Origin: Candidatus Gastranaerophilales bacterium
GTDB lineage: Bacteria > Cyanobacteriota > Vampirovibrionia > Gastranaerophilales > Gastranaerophilaceae
Direction of reading: 5' to 3'
NCBI GenBank assembly: GCA_944323135.1
Contig: CALURI010000003.1
Coordinates: 1-64,000 of the forward strand
DNA length: 64,000 bases
The notes below the pieces were generated by a model, which saw nothing but the letters and a program-made list of their open reading frames with translations, had not been told where the DNA came from and did not search any database. Below, piece by piece: positions 1 through 8,989 of this stretch. Made by a program: the position numbers and the translations under genes. Each line of letters opens with the position of its first letter. Positions within the stretch are counted from its first letter, which is position 1.

Positions 1-40
1 AAATTAGAAGCAAAAATAAAATAAATTTCATACTGAAAAA

Positions 41-70
41 TAAGCCAATACCGTTATAACGGCTGGCTTA
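41..70. other. Long hairpin near window start
   Basis: TAAGCCA (41-47) is complementary to TGGCTTA (64-70), and the loop holds a perfect palindrome, CCGTTATAACGG (51-62). It lies just before a clearer terminator. It may be part of the 3' end of a gene outside the window. I cannot assign a role. Confidence 0.45.
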
Positions 71-82
71 CTTTCATTCCTT

Positions 83-107
83 CTCCCGTTGAAATACGGG
101 AGTTTTT
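83..107 (+). terminator. Rho-independent terminator
   Basis: CTCCCGT (83-89) pairs with ACGGGAG (96-102) around a six-base loop and is followed by TTTTT. It would end a transcript entering from upstream of the window. Confidence 0.75.
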
Positions 108-122
108 ATTGCCTGTTTTTTG

Positions 123-151
123 TTGCCCTATTACCTTTATTATGCTATAAT
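123..151 (+). promoter_or_regulatory. Promoter of the ZorA-like gene
   Basis: TTGCCC (123-128) lies 17 bases before TATAAT (146-151), which is preceded by TGC, giving an extended -10. The predicted start site near 158 leaves a short leader containing GGAGAG before the ATG at 174. Confidence 0.7.
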
Positions 152-173
152 ATTGCCAAGAAACGGAGAGATT

Positions 174-1082
174 ATGAATTTATTTAATATATTTACAGAT
201 ATTCCTATTATGATTGTAATTTTTACATTTGTATTTTCAATCATATATTGTTCTAAAAATTATTTGTATGTTAATAAAAATTTAAAAATATTATTAACAT
301 TTATCTCAAATTTTAAGAAAACTGATTTAAATTTCCGTTTTAAAGAAATCGATGAATGGATGTCTTTAAACCCTTATGTATCTGTTTCTTGGCTTGAATT
401 TAAAAATACTTTGGTATTTTCTGAGTCTATTGCTTTAAAAGGTAAAAATAATGATTTAACTTATAAAGAAGTATCTTCAACTGTGCAAAATATTCAAACA
501 ACGGTTGATCCTTTGTACTTTTTTAATGAAGAAACTCTTATTACTTCAAAATTTAATAATAAATTTTTACAGACAGTTCCTACTATTTTGACAGGTTTTG
601 GACCTTTATTCACATTTTTAAATATTGCGATTGCTTTTGGAAAGATTGATTTTTCTTCTCAGGAAAAAACAATTGCATCAGTTGCAGGTTTGATGTCCAG
701 TATGCAAACTGCAGCTTTGGTATCTGTTATTGCTGTTGGTTCTTCCCTTTTATTTTTATTTTTTGAAAGAATTACAGGACAGATTTTGTGTAAAAGGCCA
801 CTAGCTAAATGTGAAGCTATATTTGGTAAATTGTTTGATAATATTTCATCTGAGAAATTTTTATTGGAACTCCTTAAGGAAACTAAAATTCAAAATAATT
901 CAATTTCAAATTTAATTACAACTTTGCCGCAACAATTTAAAGTTGCCCTTAATGCAGGTATTGCAAGTAATCTTGTACCTTATCTTGAAAATTTAATTTT
1001 TGGAATTAACCAGATGAATAAAAATCTTAAAGAAGCCGTAAAATTCGGGGGTAAATCTGATGATGTTGACGATTTATTCTAA
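174..1082 (+). CDS. MotA/TolQ/ExbB-like proton channel subunit, ZorA-like
   Basis: Predicted inner-membrane stator subunit of 302 residues. The ATG at 174 is chosen because GGAGAG precedes it; an earlier in-frame TTG at 120 would lie inside the promoter. Three membrane segments are visible at about residues 7-26, 133-157 and 176-198. The segment TVPTILTGFGPLFTFL resembles the conserved Pro/Gly-rich helix of ZorA and TolQ proteins. The C-terminal tail after the last helix is about 100 residues, much shorter than the long tail of characterised Zorya ZorA. It is followed after 15 bases by an OmpA-domain partner, the usual two-gene arrangement of ion-driven stator units. ZorA-like is an inference from family resemblance; TolQ/MotA-like is the safe call. 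Confidence 0.75.
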   Translation: MNLFNIFTDIPIMIVIFTFVFSIIYCSKNYLYVNKNLKILLTFISNFKKTDLNFRFKEIDEWMSLNPYVSVSWLEFKNTLVFSESIALKGKNNDLTYKEVSSTVQNIQTTVDPLYFFNEETLITSKFNNKFLQTVPTILTGFGPLFTFLNIAIAFGKIDFSSQEKTIASVAGLMSSMQTAALVSVIAVGSSLLFLFFERITGQILCKRPLAKCEAIFGKLFDNISSEKFLLELLKETKIQNNSISNLITTLPQQFKVALNAGIASNLVPYLENLIFGINQMNKNLKEAVKFGGKSDDVDDLF

Positions 1083-1097
1083 TTGGAGGTGTATTTA

Positions 1098-1808
1098 ATG
1101 GCTTTAAAGATGAGGAAGACTGTACAAGATGAAGGTGATAATAATATATTCTGGACCACTATGGCAGATTTGCTTTTAGGTTTGGCAATTATTTTTATGA
1201 CCTTATTTGTTCTTGCAATAACAGGGTTTACTCAACAAGAATTGGAACAGAAAAAGCAACAGATTGAAGTTAATAAAGAATTAATCGAAAATCTTAAAAA
1301 AGCAAATATTGATGCTCAGGTTGATCCTATGACAGGTGATATTAAAATTTCCGATTTGGAGCTGTTTGAATTGAGCAGTTATAATCTTTCTCCAAAAGGT
1401 AAGGCTTATCTTGATAAACTTATTCCTATATATATAAATACAATTTTTTCTAAAAAAGAGTTGGTTGATGAAATAGAAAATATTATTATTCAAGGACACA
1501 CTGACAGCCAATCTTATGCCGGGATTAAAAATCCTGATGAGCAGTATATGAAAAATATGGCTCTTAGTTTGCAGAGAGCAAATGCTGTTGCTGATTATAT
1601 ATTCCATACAGGGTATGATAAGCAGTACAATTACAGATTGAAAAAAATGCTTGTAGTGGAAGGTAAAAGTTATTCTGAACCTATTCTTGTGAATGGTAAG
1701 GAAGATTATAATAAAAGCAGACGCGTTGAGATGCGTTTGAAAGTTAAAAAACTTGATGTAACAGAGGTTTTAGTACACGGAGTTCAATATCTGAAAAATG
1801 ATAAATAA
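1098..1808 (+). CDS. MotB/ZorB-like OmpA-domain protein
   Basis: Partner of the upstream channel protein, 236 residues. One N-terminal membrane helix (about residues 18-42) contains Asp24 in [12 protein letters not shown], at the position of the ion-carrying aspartate of MotB/ZorB/TolR. A short charged coiled-coil linker follows (about 45-70). The C-terminal half is an OmpA-type peptidoglycan-binding domain with GHTD at 133-136, the downstream LSLQRANAV segment and a terminal [10 protein letters not shown] motif. The ATG at 1098 has GGAGG upstream, so the earlier TTG at 1083 is not used. The gene overlaps the next one by 11 bases, indicating one transcript. No ZorC, ZorD or ZorE partner is seen. 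Confidence 0.8.
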   Translation: MALKMRKTVQDEGDNNIFWTTMADLLLGLAIIFMTLFVLAITGFTQQELEQKKQQIEVNKELIENLKKANIDAQVDPMTGDIKISDLELFELSSYNLSPKGKAYLDKLIPIYINTIFSKKELVDEIENIIIQGHTDSQSYAGIKNPDEQYMKNMALSLQRANAVADYIFHTGYDKQYNYRLKKMLVVEGKSYSEPILVNGKEDYNKSRRVEMRLKVKKLDVTEVLVHGVQYLKNDK

Positions 1809-3159
1809 AGATTTAATATTAGAAACAATAAATATGATAAAGTTGTATAACCTGGATATAAGAACGGTTACTTTAGCTTTGAGTTTACGTGATTGCGTTG
1901 ATAGTGATGTAAACGTTGTATGTGAAAATATATATAATAAGATTACGCATTATTCGAAAAATCTTGTTGAATATGCGAATGAATTTGAAAATGAATATTC
2001 TATACCTATTGTTAATAAAAGAATTTCCGTTACCCCGATATCATTGATTGGTGAAGGGTGCAAAAATCCTGATTATGTAAAAATAGCAAAGACGCTTGAT
2101 AAAGCAGCAAAAACAGCAGGAGTTAACTTTATCGGAGGTTTTTCAGCACTTGTAGAAAAAGGAATGACAAAGGGGGATAAACTTCTTATTGAAAGTATTC
2201 CTGAAGCACTGTCAGAGACGGAATTTGTATGTTCTTCCGTTAATGTTGCTTCTTCAAAAGCCGGTATTAATATGGATGCTGTTTTAAAAATGGCGGAAAC
2301 AATTAAGAAATCTGCAGAATATACAAAAGATAGAGACGGAATAGGTGCAGCAAAACTTGTTGTATTTTGTAATTCGCCCGGTGATAACCCGTTTATGGCA
2401 GGAGCTTTTTGCGGTATTGGTGAGCCTGAATGTGCATTAAATGTCGGAGTTTCAGGCCCGGGTGTTGTAAGAGCAGCTATTGAATCTCTTGATAAAAATG
2501 CTGATTTTGGTACACTTTCTAATAAAATTAAACAAATTGCTTATAAAATTACAACAACAGGAGAATTAGTAGGTCGTAAACTGGCTGCAAAATTAAATAT
2601 ACCTTTTGGTGTAATAGATTTATCTTTAGCACCAACACCTGCTATTGGTGATAGTGTTGCAGGGATTTTTCAGGCTATGGGTCTTGAACATGCAGGTGCA
2701 CATGGTACTACTGCAGCTCTTGCAATGTTAAATGATGCCGTTAAAAAAGGCGGTATTATGGCAAGCTCTCATGTAGGCGGGCTTTCTGGGGCATTTATTC
2801 CGGTATCTGAAGATGCAGGTATGATTGAAGCAGCTTCAAAAGGATATTTAACTTTCGATAAACTTGAGGCAATGACATCTGTTTGTTCAGTTGGGCTTGA
2901 TATGATTGCAATACCCGGTTGCACTCCGGTTGAAACAATTGCCGGTATTATTGCTGACGAAATGGCAATCGGTATGATTAATAAAAAAACAACTGCTGTT
3001 AGAATTATCCCTGTTGTGGGAAAGAATATAGGAGATGAAGTTATATATGGAGGATTATTAGGTAAAGCTCCCATAATAGCTGTAAATAACTTGTCATCAA
3101 AATGTTTTATTGCTCGTGGAGGGAGAATTCCAGCTCCTATTCACAGTTTGAATAATTAA
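1798..3159 (+). CDS. PFL family protein (UPF0210 / DUF711)
   Basis: 453-residue cytoplasmic protein of the UPF0210 family, whose fold is related to pyruvate formate-lyase-type barrels but whose reaction is unknown. The long conserved core ([13 protein letters not shown] near residue 78 and the later [21 protein letters not shown] segment, here [14 protein letters not shown]) and the normal full length support the call. The ATG overlaps the end of the ZorB-like gene by 11 bases, so it is probably translated by coupling. In many genomes this family sits beside a small ACT-domain protein; none is present here. Why it is joined to a stator-like pair is unclear. Confidence 0.85.
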   Translation: MINKDLILETINMIKLYNLDIRTVTLALSLRDCVDSDVNVVCENIYNKITHYSKNLVEYANEFENEYSIPIVNKRISVTPISLIGEGCKNPDYVKIAKTLDKAAKTAGVNFIGGFSALVEKGMTKGDKLLIESIPEALSETEFVCSSVNVASSKAGINMDAVLKMAETIKKSAEYTKDRDGIGAAKLVVFCNSPGDNPFMAGAFCGIGEPECALNVGVSGPGVVRAAIESLDKNADFGTLSNKIKQIAYKITTTGELVGRKLAAKLNIPFGVIDLSLAPTPAIGDSVAGIFQAMGLEHAGAHGTTAALAMLNDAVKKGGIMASSHVGGLSGAFIPVSEDAGMIEAASKGYLTFDKLEAMTSVCSVGLDMIAIPGCTPVETIAGIIADEMAIGMINKKTTAVRIIPVVGKNIGDEVIYGGLLGKAPIIAVNNLSSKCFIARGGRIPAPIHSLNN

Positions 3160-3187
3160 TATGAAAGATGAAAAAATGGAGTAAAAA

Positions 3188-3670
3188 ATGCCGGAGTCAA
3201 TACGTGTATTTGAGAATAGTTTAAGAGATTACCTGTTAAATGTTCAGGCGGATTCTTATAATACTCAGGTTAGAATTCAACATAAATATAATAACTTAAA
3301 AGTATATATGGATCCTAAAAAAAAGTCGATTCCGCATTTTTGGGTTTCTGCTAATATTTCTGCTGTATGTTATCAGATCGATCCTTTAGAAAAACTTGAT
3401 GGCAGCATGGGCTCAGATGAAAGATTTATTATGATGTGGGCAGGACGTGCGAATATAAACGGGGAATTAAAAAAACATTGGGTTTACCTTACAAAATCTA
3501 ATGAAATATTGACACAACAAGTTCAAAATGAAAAGAAAACAGAAGAAAACTTAGAAATTTCAAAGGCAGAGTTACAAGAGGCAGCAGAAGCTGTTACGGG
3601 TTCCGGTGTTAAACGTAAATTGAAAGCATTTGATGCAAGATTGAGGATGAAAAGATGGCAAAGACATTAA
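3188..3670 (+). CDS. Hypothetical protein, tandem paralogue A
   Basis: 160-residue protein of unknown function, with TGGAG six bases before the ATG. Residues 10-110 align by eye with the next gene: shared blocks are YNNLK, MDP, a D/N-G-S-M/L-G-x-DER segment and a closing W-x-x-LxK. The last 50 residues are a charged helical extension absent from the neighbour. No signal peptide or membrane segment is seen. It overlaps the next gene by 16 bases and follows the PFL gene by 28, so it is probably in the same operon. Confidence 0.65.
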   Translation: MPESIRVFENSLRDYLLNVQADSYNTQVRIQHKYNNLKVYMDPKKKSIPHFWVSANISAVCYQIDPLEKLDGSMGSDERFIMMWAGRANINGELKKHWVYLTKSNEILTQQVQNEKKTEENLEISKAELQEAAEAVTGSGVKRKLKAFDARLRMKRWQRH

Positions 3671-3981
3671 ATGAACTGGCAAGTGATTTAAAAGAGGCAA
3701 TATTAGATGCTCAATCTGATGCCCATAATAGGGGTAATATAAAAATGGCAAGATATAATAATCTTAAATTGTCAATGGATCCTAGCGGAAGTGCAAGCCC
3801 CGAAGTTGTTATAAGTGTTGCGATGTCTGAAGCAACATTTAATATAAAAACAGGAGAGAAAGTTAATGGTAGTTTAGGCCCTGATGAAAGGTACGTTTTG
3901 AAATGGCTTGGTAAAACAAATACACTACCTGCATTAAATGATTGCTGGCTTAATCTTTCTAAAAAACGTGAAGATGGTTAA
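3655..3981 (+). CDS. Hypothetical protein, tandem paralogue B
   Basis: 108-residue protein, paralogous to the preceding gene (shared RYNNLKLSMDP and GSLGPDERYVLKWLGK segments). The start lies inside the 3' end of paralogue A, 16 bases before its stop. It ends with TAA immediately against the uvrC stop codon on the other strand, with no spacer at all between the convergent genes. Function unknown; the pair looks like a duplication of a small soluble domain. Confidence 0.65.
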   Translation: MAKTLNELASDLKEAILDAQSDAHNRGNIKMARYNNLKLSMDPSGSASPEVVISVAMSEATFNIKTGEKVNGSLGPDERYVLKWLGKTNTLPALNDCWLNLSKKREDG

Positions 3982-5643
3982 TTAGTTTTTTTCAATCATT
4001 GATTTTGATCGAAGTTGCCTATGGTAAGTTATTGCAAATCTGTGTGCTTCATCACGTATTCTTTGAAACAAAAATAAGGCACTTGAATTTCTTGGTAAAA
4101 TAACGGGTTTCGATTGTTTAGGTAAGAAAACTTCTTCATGTTTTTTTGCAAGACTTACCACATCGATTCCTGTAACGCCTAATTCCTCAATAATTTCCAT
4201 AACACTGGATAATTGCCCTTTCCCGCCGTCAATAATCATTAAATCTGGTTTTTCCCATTTTTTTTCTCCAAGGTGAGAAAGGCGTCTAGTCAAAACTTCT
4301 TTCATAGATAGAAAGTCATCAGGTTTCCCTTCTGTCATTTTTACTTTAAATTTTCTGTATTCGGATTTTTTTGGTACTCCATTAATAAATGTTACCATTG
4401 AGGCAACGGTATTTGTCCCTTGAATATGTGAAATATCATAGCATTCCATACGGTATGGGAAATTTGTAAGTTTAAGTTTTTCTGCAAGATAAGAACCTAT
4501 TTCATTAAAATCATCTCTGATTTTAGACATTTTTTTTATTTTTGCATTATCGAGTAATACTTTTGCATTTTTGTCGGCAAGCATTTGCAGTTCTTTCCCT
4601 TGCGCGGATTTTCCGTAGCTGATTTTAACTTTTTTGTGAGCAAGAATTTCAAGCCATTCTTCATAAAGAGCTTTATTGCCAACGGCTTCAAGTTCTGTTG
4701 AAACAATTTTATCAGGATATTCAAGTTTCAAAGTGCTGTAATATTCTTTGAAAAATGTTTCAAAAAATTCAATTTTGTCTTCTTGTTCAACCTCGTAAGT
4801 AAAATCTTTTTTATCAATAAGTCTGCCTTCTCTAACCATTAGTATAACAATTGCGAAAATTCCGTCATCTGATAAAAGTGAAATAATATCTTCATTAAGT
4901 TTGGTATTTTCATAAACTACTTTTTGTTTTTCAAGTGTTTTTGCTAAATCATTATAACTGTCTCGAAGTTTTGCTGCTTTTTCAAACTGCAATGAATCTG
5001 AATATTTTTGCATTTGTTCTTTAATTTGCTGCATTAATTCGGATTGTTTTCCTGAGAGGAATAATTCTGCTTGTTTTACGATTGTTTTGTATTCTTCAGG
5101 TGTTACTAAATTTTGGCAAGGGGCCATACATCTGCCTATGTGATAATAAAGACAGGGACGGTCTTTAAATTTAGGGCTTTTGCATTGCTTTAACGGGAAT
5201 ATTTTTTTTAGGAAGTCAAGCGTTGCATGCATTGCTCTAATATCTGTATAAGGTCCGTAATAGTGTCCTTTTTCCGGGTTCATATTCTTTTTGCGGACAA
5301 TTGTAATTCTTGGAAAATCTTCATCAGTTATCAGAAAATATGGATATTTTTTGTCATCTTTTAATAGTACATTATATCTGGGTTTATATTTTTTTATTAA
5401 ATGATTTTCTAATATTAAAGCTTCAACTTCTGTGTTAGTAATAATATATTCAAGATGTTCAATTTGCGGAACAAGAACATTAAGCTTTACACTGTCATGT
5501 TTTCTGTTAAAATAACTCATTACACGACGTTTCAAAATTTTTGCTTTGCCTACATAGATTACTTCTCTGTCTTTGTTATAGTATATGTAACAACCCGGAA
5601 GTGATGGCAGAAGTTTTAAAGTTTGTTTTAATTCTTCATTCAT
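3982..5643 (-). CDS. uvrC: UvrC excinuclease subunit, lacking the C-terminal HhH domain
   Basis: Nucleotide-excision-repair endonuclease making the two incisions around a UvrB-bound lesion. It has a GIY-YIG nuclease at the N-terminus (LPGCYIYYNKDREVIYVGKA, about residues 14-33), a UVR motif (about 207-231) and an RNase H-like 5' nuclease domain. The expected acidic and histidine residues of that domain are present in YDISHIQGT, DDFLSMKEV, LMIIDGGKGQ and DEAHRFAITYHR. The protein stops at 553 residues directly after HRQLRSK, where most UvrC proteins continue into a tandem helix-hairpin-helix domain. Start: ATG at 5643 with TATAAT seven bases upstream and no Shine-Dalgarno, so the mRNA is probably leaderless. 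Confidence 0.95.
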   Translation of the reverse strand: MNEELKQTLKLLPSLPGCYIYYNKDREVIYVGKAKILKRRVMSYFNRKHDSVKLNVLVPQIEHLEYIITNTEVEALILENHLIKKYKPRYNVLLKDDKKYPYFLITDEDFPRITIVRKKNMNPEKGHYYGPYTDIRAMHATLDFLKKIFPLKQCKSPKFKDRPCLYYHIGRCMAPCQNLVTPEEYKTIVKQAELFLSGKQSELMQQIKEQMQKYSDSLQFEKAAKLRDSYNDLAKTLEKQKVVYENTKLNEDIISLLSDDGIFAIVILMVREGRLIDKKDFTYEVEQEDKIEFFETFFKEYYSTLKLEYPDKIVSTELEAVGNKALYEEWLEILAHKKVKISYGKSAQGKELQMLADKNAKVLLDNAKIKKMSKIRDDFNEIGSYLAEKLKLTNFPYRMECYDISHIQGTNTVASMVTFINGVPKKSEYRKFKVKMTEGKPDDFLSMKEVLTRRLSHLGEKKWEKPDLMIIDGGKGQLSSVMEIIEELGVTGIDVVSLAKKHEEVFLPKQSKPVILPRNSSALFLFQRIRDEAHRFAITYHRQLRSKSMIEKN

Positions 5644-5650
5644 AAATACT

Positions 5651-5659
5651 ATTATAGCA
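5651..5659 (-). promoter_or_regulatory. Extended -10 of uvrC
   Basis: On the minus strand TGC-TATAAT ends seven bases before the uvrC ATG. No convincing -35 is seen, as is common with extended -10 promoters. Confidence 0.65.
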
Positions 5660-5677
5660 TATATAATTAAGTTGGGA

Positions 5678-5706
5678 TTGAAAAATGTAACTGTGTCATC
5701 TATAAT
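5678..5706 (+). promoter_or_regulatory. Promoter of the 5717 gene
   Basis: TTGAAA (5678-5683), 17 bases, TATAAT (5701-5706). The start codon follows ten bases after the -10, so the leader would be only a few bases. Confidence 0.7.
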
Positions 5707-5716
5707 AATTTTAGAT

Positions 5717-6130
5717 ATGAGAGTTGGATTAAGAAAACTTATATTGCTTCTAGGATTAATAATTTTTTCCGGTCATTGTGCTGGTGCTGAAATTCAGCGT
5801 CCTCAGTGGAAAGATTTTTGTCCTAAGGGATTGGAAACCGCTGAATATAAAGAAATTCAGCAGTTTTGGCCGGATGGAACGAAGTCTACTCAAGCTATTT
5901 ATAATTATTGGGCTGAAAGAAGAAAAGAGTTTGAGAGAGATTTAGCGAAATGTGATGCATTGGGAGCCGGGAGTAATAGTAGTTGTTATATGTTGTTAAA
6001 AGAACGTCAGTTATTTTTTAATGAGCAATATCAAAGAGATATTCAACAAAAACAGATTTCAAATCAGATTTGGCGTGATATCCATGATAAAGGTTCAAGT
6101 CCAATTATGATAAATATATTTTCGCGGTAA
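5717..6130 (+). CDS. Secreted hypothetical protein
   Basis: 137 residues from the ATG at 5717. This start gives a clean signal peptide (MRVGLRKLILLLGLIIF, then SGHCAGA before EIQRP, a plausible signal peptidase I site). The in-frame start 45 bases upstream lies before the -10 and is unlikely. The mature part is charged with three cysteines (FCPKG, KCDA, SSCY) and is probably a periplasmic or envelope protein. I do not recognise a family. It converges on the Skp-like gene with eight bases between stops. Confidence 0.7.
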   Translation: MRVGLRKLILLLGLIIFSGHCAGAEIQRPQWKDFCPKGLETAEYKEIQQFWPDGTKSTQAIYNYWAERRKEFERDLAKCDALGAGSNSSCYMLLKERQLFFNEQYQRDIQQKQISNQIWRDIHDKGSSPIMINIFSR

Positions 6131-6138
6131 TTAAATGA

Positions 6139-6606
6139 TTATTGAATGATTTTTGCGACTTGTTCTGTAATATCATCTCCGCCGAATAATACGGTATTTT
6201 TTGGTAAAACCATATTGTAATGCATTGAACGTGCTTTTTCAACAACTGCTGTTTTGATTTTATCATCTATTGCGGTTAATTTTTTATTGTATGATTCATC
6301 AAGTGCCAGTTTTTCTTTGTTTATCTGATTTCGATATTTTTCTTCTAGTTGAGCAATTTTTGTCGGATCTTTTTCTTTGGAAATTTCTTCTCTCGCTTTG
6401 TTTATAGTTGATTGCATATTTTGCATTTGTTTTTCCTGTTCAAGTTTTAATGCATTAATTTCTTTTGAATTTTTAATTATAGTTGCGATATCAACAACTG
6501 CGATTTTATATTCAGGTGCAGTGTTAGAAACTGCTATACTGTTTATTGAATACCCTCCGACAAAAGCTCCTATTATAATGAATGTTGCTAAAATTTTTTT
6601 CTTCAT
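6139..6606 (-). CDS. OmpH/Skp-family periplasmic chaperone
   Basis: 155 residues. A signal peptide or N-terminal anchor (KKILATFIIIGAFVGGYSI) is followed by the beta-strand YKIAVVDIATIIKNSKE typical of Skp, a long coiled-coil hairpin rich in Lys/Glu/Gln (about residues 50-115), and a return strand ending in DITEQVAKII. Skp-family proteins hold unfolded outer-membrane proteins in the periplasm, so this indicates a diderm envelope. AAAGGA precedes the ATG. Confidence 0.8.
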   Translation of the reverse strand: MKKKILATFIIIGAFVGGYSINSIAVSNTAPEYKIAVVDIATIIKNSKEINALKLEQEKQMQNMQSTINKAREEISKEKDPTKIAQLEEKYRNQINKEKLALDESYNKKLTAIDDKIKTAVVEKARSMHYNMVLPKNTVLFGGDDITEQVAKIIQ

Positions 6607-6670
6607 ATTAATAAATCCTTTCTTCTCAAATATAAGATTATGATGAATAATAAATTTTTTAATTGGTTAC

Positions 6671-6699
6671 TTGGATAAATTTTATGTTTTTTGTATGAT
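6671..6699 (+). promoter_or_regulatory. Probable pgk promoter
   Basis: TTGGAT (6671-6676), 17 bases, TATGAT (6694-6699). The predicted leader of about 75 bases contains a weak ACGGG/CCCGT hairpin (6733-6750) and a good Shine-Dalgarno, AAAGGAGAG. Confidence 0.5.
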
Positions 6700-6778
6700 A
6701 ATTTTGCGAGTACATGAAAACTCGGGTTATTTACGGGAAAAGCCCCCCGTTTATTTAAACCGAAAAAGGAGAGAAAAT

Positions 6779-7981
6779 ATGAAAAAATCAATTAATGATT
6801 TAGGTGACGTTAAAGGAAAACGTGCTCTTGTAAGAGTAGATGTTAACGTACCTTTAGACGAAAATCACAATGTAACAGATGACACTAGAATTCAAGCTAT
6901 TGTTCCTACAATTAAAGCATTGAAGGAAAAAGGAGCTAAAATAATTCTTATGGCTCACTTAGGCAGACCAAAAGGAGAATGGAAAGCTGAATTCACATTA
7001 GAACCTGTTGCAAAATATATGTCAAAAGTTTTAGGTGAAGATGTATTATTTGTAAAATCACCTGTAGGTGAAGGCGCAGATAAAGAATTAGAAGCATTAA
7101 AAGACGGTCAAGTAGCCTTGTTGGAAAACATTCGTTACTACAAAGCTGAAGAAGCAAAAGATGATGATATGACTTTTGCTGAAGAACTTGCAAAATTGGG
7201 TGATTTCTATGTAAACGATGCATTCGGTGCAGCTCACAGAAAACATACTTCAACTGCAAAAGTCGCTCATATTTTAAAACCGGCAGTTGCAGGTCTTTTA
7301 ATGGAAAAAGAAATCAGATGCTTATCTCAAGCTCTTGACAATCCTACAAGACCATTTACGGCAGTTGTTGGCGGCGCTAAAGTTTCTTCTAAAATCGGTG
7401 TATTAGAAAATTTAATCGATAAAGTAGATAACTTGATTATCGGCGGCGGTATGGCTTATACATTTGTAAAAGCTAACGGCGGTAAAATCGGTAATTCAAT
7501 TTGTGAAGATGACCAAATTGAAGTTGCAAAAGCTATTGAGAAAAAGGCTGCTGATAAAGGTGTAAAAATTGTTATGGCAACAGATGTTCTTGCTGCAGAC
7601 GATTTTTCAGGCAACGGTACAAATAAAGTTGTTCCGATTAACGAAATTCCTGACGGATTTGAAGGTGTTGATGCAGGTCCTGAAAGCCAAAAAGCTTTTG
7701 CAGAAGTAATCAAAAATTCAAAAACTATTTTGATGAACGGTCCTGTTGGTGCATTTGAAAATCCAAAATTTGCAGAAGGTACAAAAGCAGTATTGCAAGC
7801 AATTGTAGATGCAACTAAAAATGGTGCTGTATCTGTAATTGGTGGTGGTGATTCTGTTTCTGCCGCTAAAAAATACTTTAAGGCAGAAGATTTCACTCAC
7901 GTTTCAACAGGCGGTGGTGCTTCTCTTGAATTTATTGAAGGAAAAGTATTACCGGGTGTTGCAGCTTTAGATGAAAAATAA
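6779..7981 (+). CDS. pgk: Phosphoglycerate kinase
   Basis: Glycolytic enzyme transferring phosphate between 1,3-bisphosphoglycerate and ADP. 400 residues, the normal length. The signature VKGKRALVRVDVNVPLD is at the N-terminus, followed by LMAHLGRPKG, the hinge and nucleotide-binding segment GGAKVSSKI, and the C-terminal GGGDSVSAAKKY and HVSTGGGASLEF. The ATG at 6779 is preceded by AAAGGAGAG; an upstream in-frame start at 6671 lies in the promoter. Monocistronic, with its own terminator. Confidence 0.98.
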   Translation: MKKSINDLGDVKGKRALVRVDVNVPLDENHNVTDDTRIQAIVPTIKALKEKGAKIILMAHLGRPKGEWKAEFTLEPVAKYMSKVLGEDVLFVKSPVGEGADKELEALKDGQVALLENIRYYKAEEAKDDDMTFAEELAKLGDFYVNDAFGAAHRKHTSTAKVAHILKPAVAGLLMEKEIRCLSQALDNPTRPFTAVVGGAKVSSKIGVLENLIDKVDNLIIGGGMAYTFVKANGGKIGNSICEDDQIEVAKAIEKKAADKGVKIVMATDVLAADDFSGNGTNKVVPINEIPDGFEGVDAGPESQKAFAEVIKNSKTILMNGPVGAFENPKFAEGTKAVLQAIVDATKNGAVSVIGGGDSVSAAKKYFKAEDFTHVSTGGGASLEFIEGKVLPGVAALDEK

Positions 7982-8000
7982 GCGCAAAAAACATATAGAA

Positions 8001-8030
8001 AAGCTCTCTGTTTTGCAGAGAGCTTTTTTT
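8001..8030 (+). terminator. Terminator after pgk
   Basis: AAGCTCTCTG pairs with CAGAGAGCTT around TTTTG and runs into a T tract. Confidence 0.95.
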
Positions 8031-8059
8031 GTGTTAAAATAAATAAAAAAGAGGGCATT

Positions 8060-8989
8060 ATGAAAAATATTTTAGTAACAGGCGGAGCTGGTTTTATAGG
8101 TTCACATTTATGTGAAAAACTTCTTAAGCAGGGAAATCATGTTATTTGTCTTGATAATTTTTTTACCGGTTCAAGAAAAAATGTTGAACATTTAATGGAT
8201 GATAAAGAATTTGAATTGATAAGACATGATATTATAGAACCGATTATTTTAGAAGTTGACCAAATTTATAATCTTGCTTGTCCTGCAAGTCCTGTTCATT
8301 ATCAATATAATGCGATAAAGACAATTAAAACCAATGTTATCGGTGTAACTAATATGCTTGATTTGGCAGATGAAACAAAAGCAAAAATTTTACAGGCTTC
8401 AACAAGCGAAGTTTACGGTGATCCGATAGTTCATCCTCAAAAAGAAACTTATTGGGGTAATGTTAATCCGATTGGTCTTAGAAGTTGTTATGATGAAGGT
8501 AAACGTGTTGCAGAAGCTTTGATGATGGATTATCATAGGCAGCATAAAGTTGATATAAGAATTATCAGAATATTTAATACTTATGGGCCGAGAATGGCTC
8601 AAAATGACGGTCGTGTTGTTTCTAATTTTATAATCCAAGCTTTAAAAAACGAAGATATTACAATCTATGGTAACGGTTCTCAAACTCGTTCTTTCTGTTA
8701 TGTTGATGATTTAGTCCGCGGAATGATTACATTAATGAATACTGAAGATTTTATGGGACCTGTAAATGTCGGAAATGACGGAGAATATACAATTTTAGAA
8801 TTGGCAAAAATGATTATAGAGCTTGCAAATTCCAAATCTAAAATTGTATTTAAACCATTACCTTCAGATGATCCTACTCAGCGCAGACCTGATTTGACTT
8901 TGGCAAAAGAAAAACTTGGTTATGAGCCGACAATTCATGTTCGTGACGGTTTGATGAAAACGATTGAATATTTCAAAACAGTTCTATAA
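8060..8989 (+). CDS. UDP-glucuronate decarboxylase-like SDR
   Basis: 309-residue extended short-chain dehydrogenase. It has the NAD-binding GGAGFIGS (residues 8-15) and the catalytic Tyr144/Lys148 in [31 protein letters not shown] and [10 protein letters not shown] are characteristic of UDP-xylose synthase (UXS), which converts UDP-glucuronate to UDP-xylose for surface polysaccharides. GAGGG precedes the ATG. No other polysaccharide gene is adjacent, so its substrate is inferred from the sequence alone; another nucleotide-sugar epimerase is possible but less likely. Confidence 0.9.
   Translation: MKNILVTGGAGFIGSHLCEKLLKQGNHVICLDNFFTGSRKNVEHLMDDKEFELIRHDIIEPIILEVDQIYNLACPASPVHYQYNAIKTIKTNVIGVTNMLDLADETKAKILQASTSEVYGDPIVHPQKETYWGNVNPIGLRSCYDEGKRVAEALMMDYHRQHKVDIRIIRIFNTYGPRMAQNDGRVVSNFIIQALKNEDITIYGNGSQTRSFCYVDDLVRGMITLMNTEDFMGPVNVGNDGEYTILELAKMIIELANSKSKIVFKPLPSDDPTQRRPDLTLAKEKLGYEPTIHVRDGLMKTIEYFKTVL

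Noticed and set aside
174-1808. A complete Zorya defence system
   Set aside because: The two membrane genes fit ZorA/ZorB, but no ZorC, ZorD or ZorE is present and the tail is short. Reported only as ZorAB-like.
6743-6748. C6 before pgk and G6 at 47835
   Set aside because: Runs of six are too short for frequent slippage; the first is in an untranslated leader and the second in a gene that is in frame.
7456-7896. Long open frames antisense to pgk, tadA, the ABC-F and other genes
   Set aside because: These mirror the codon pattern of the real gene on the other strand, have no start context and no recognisable domains.
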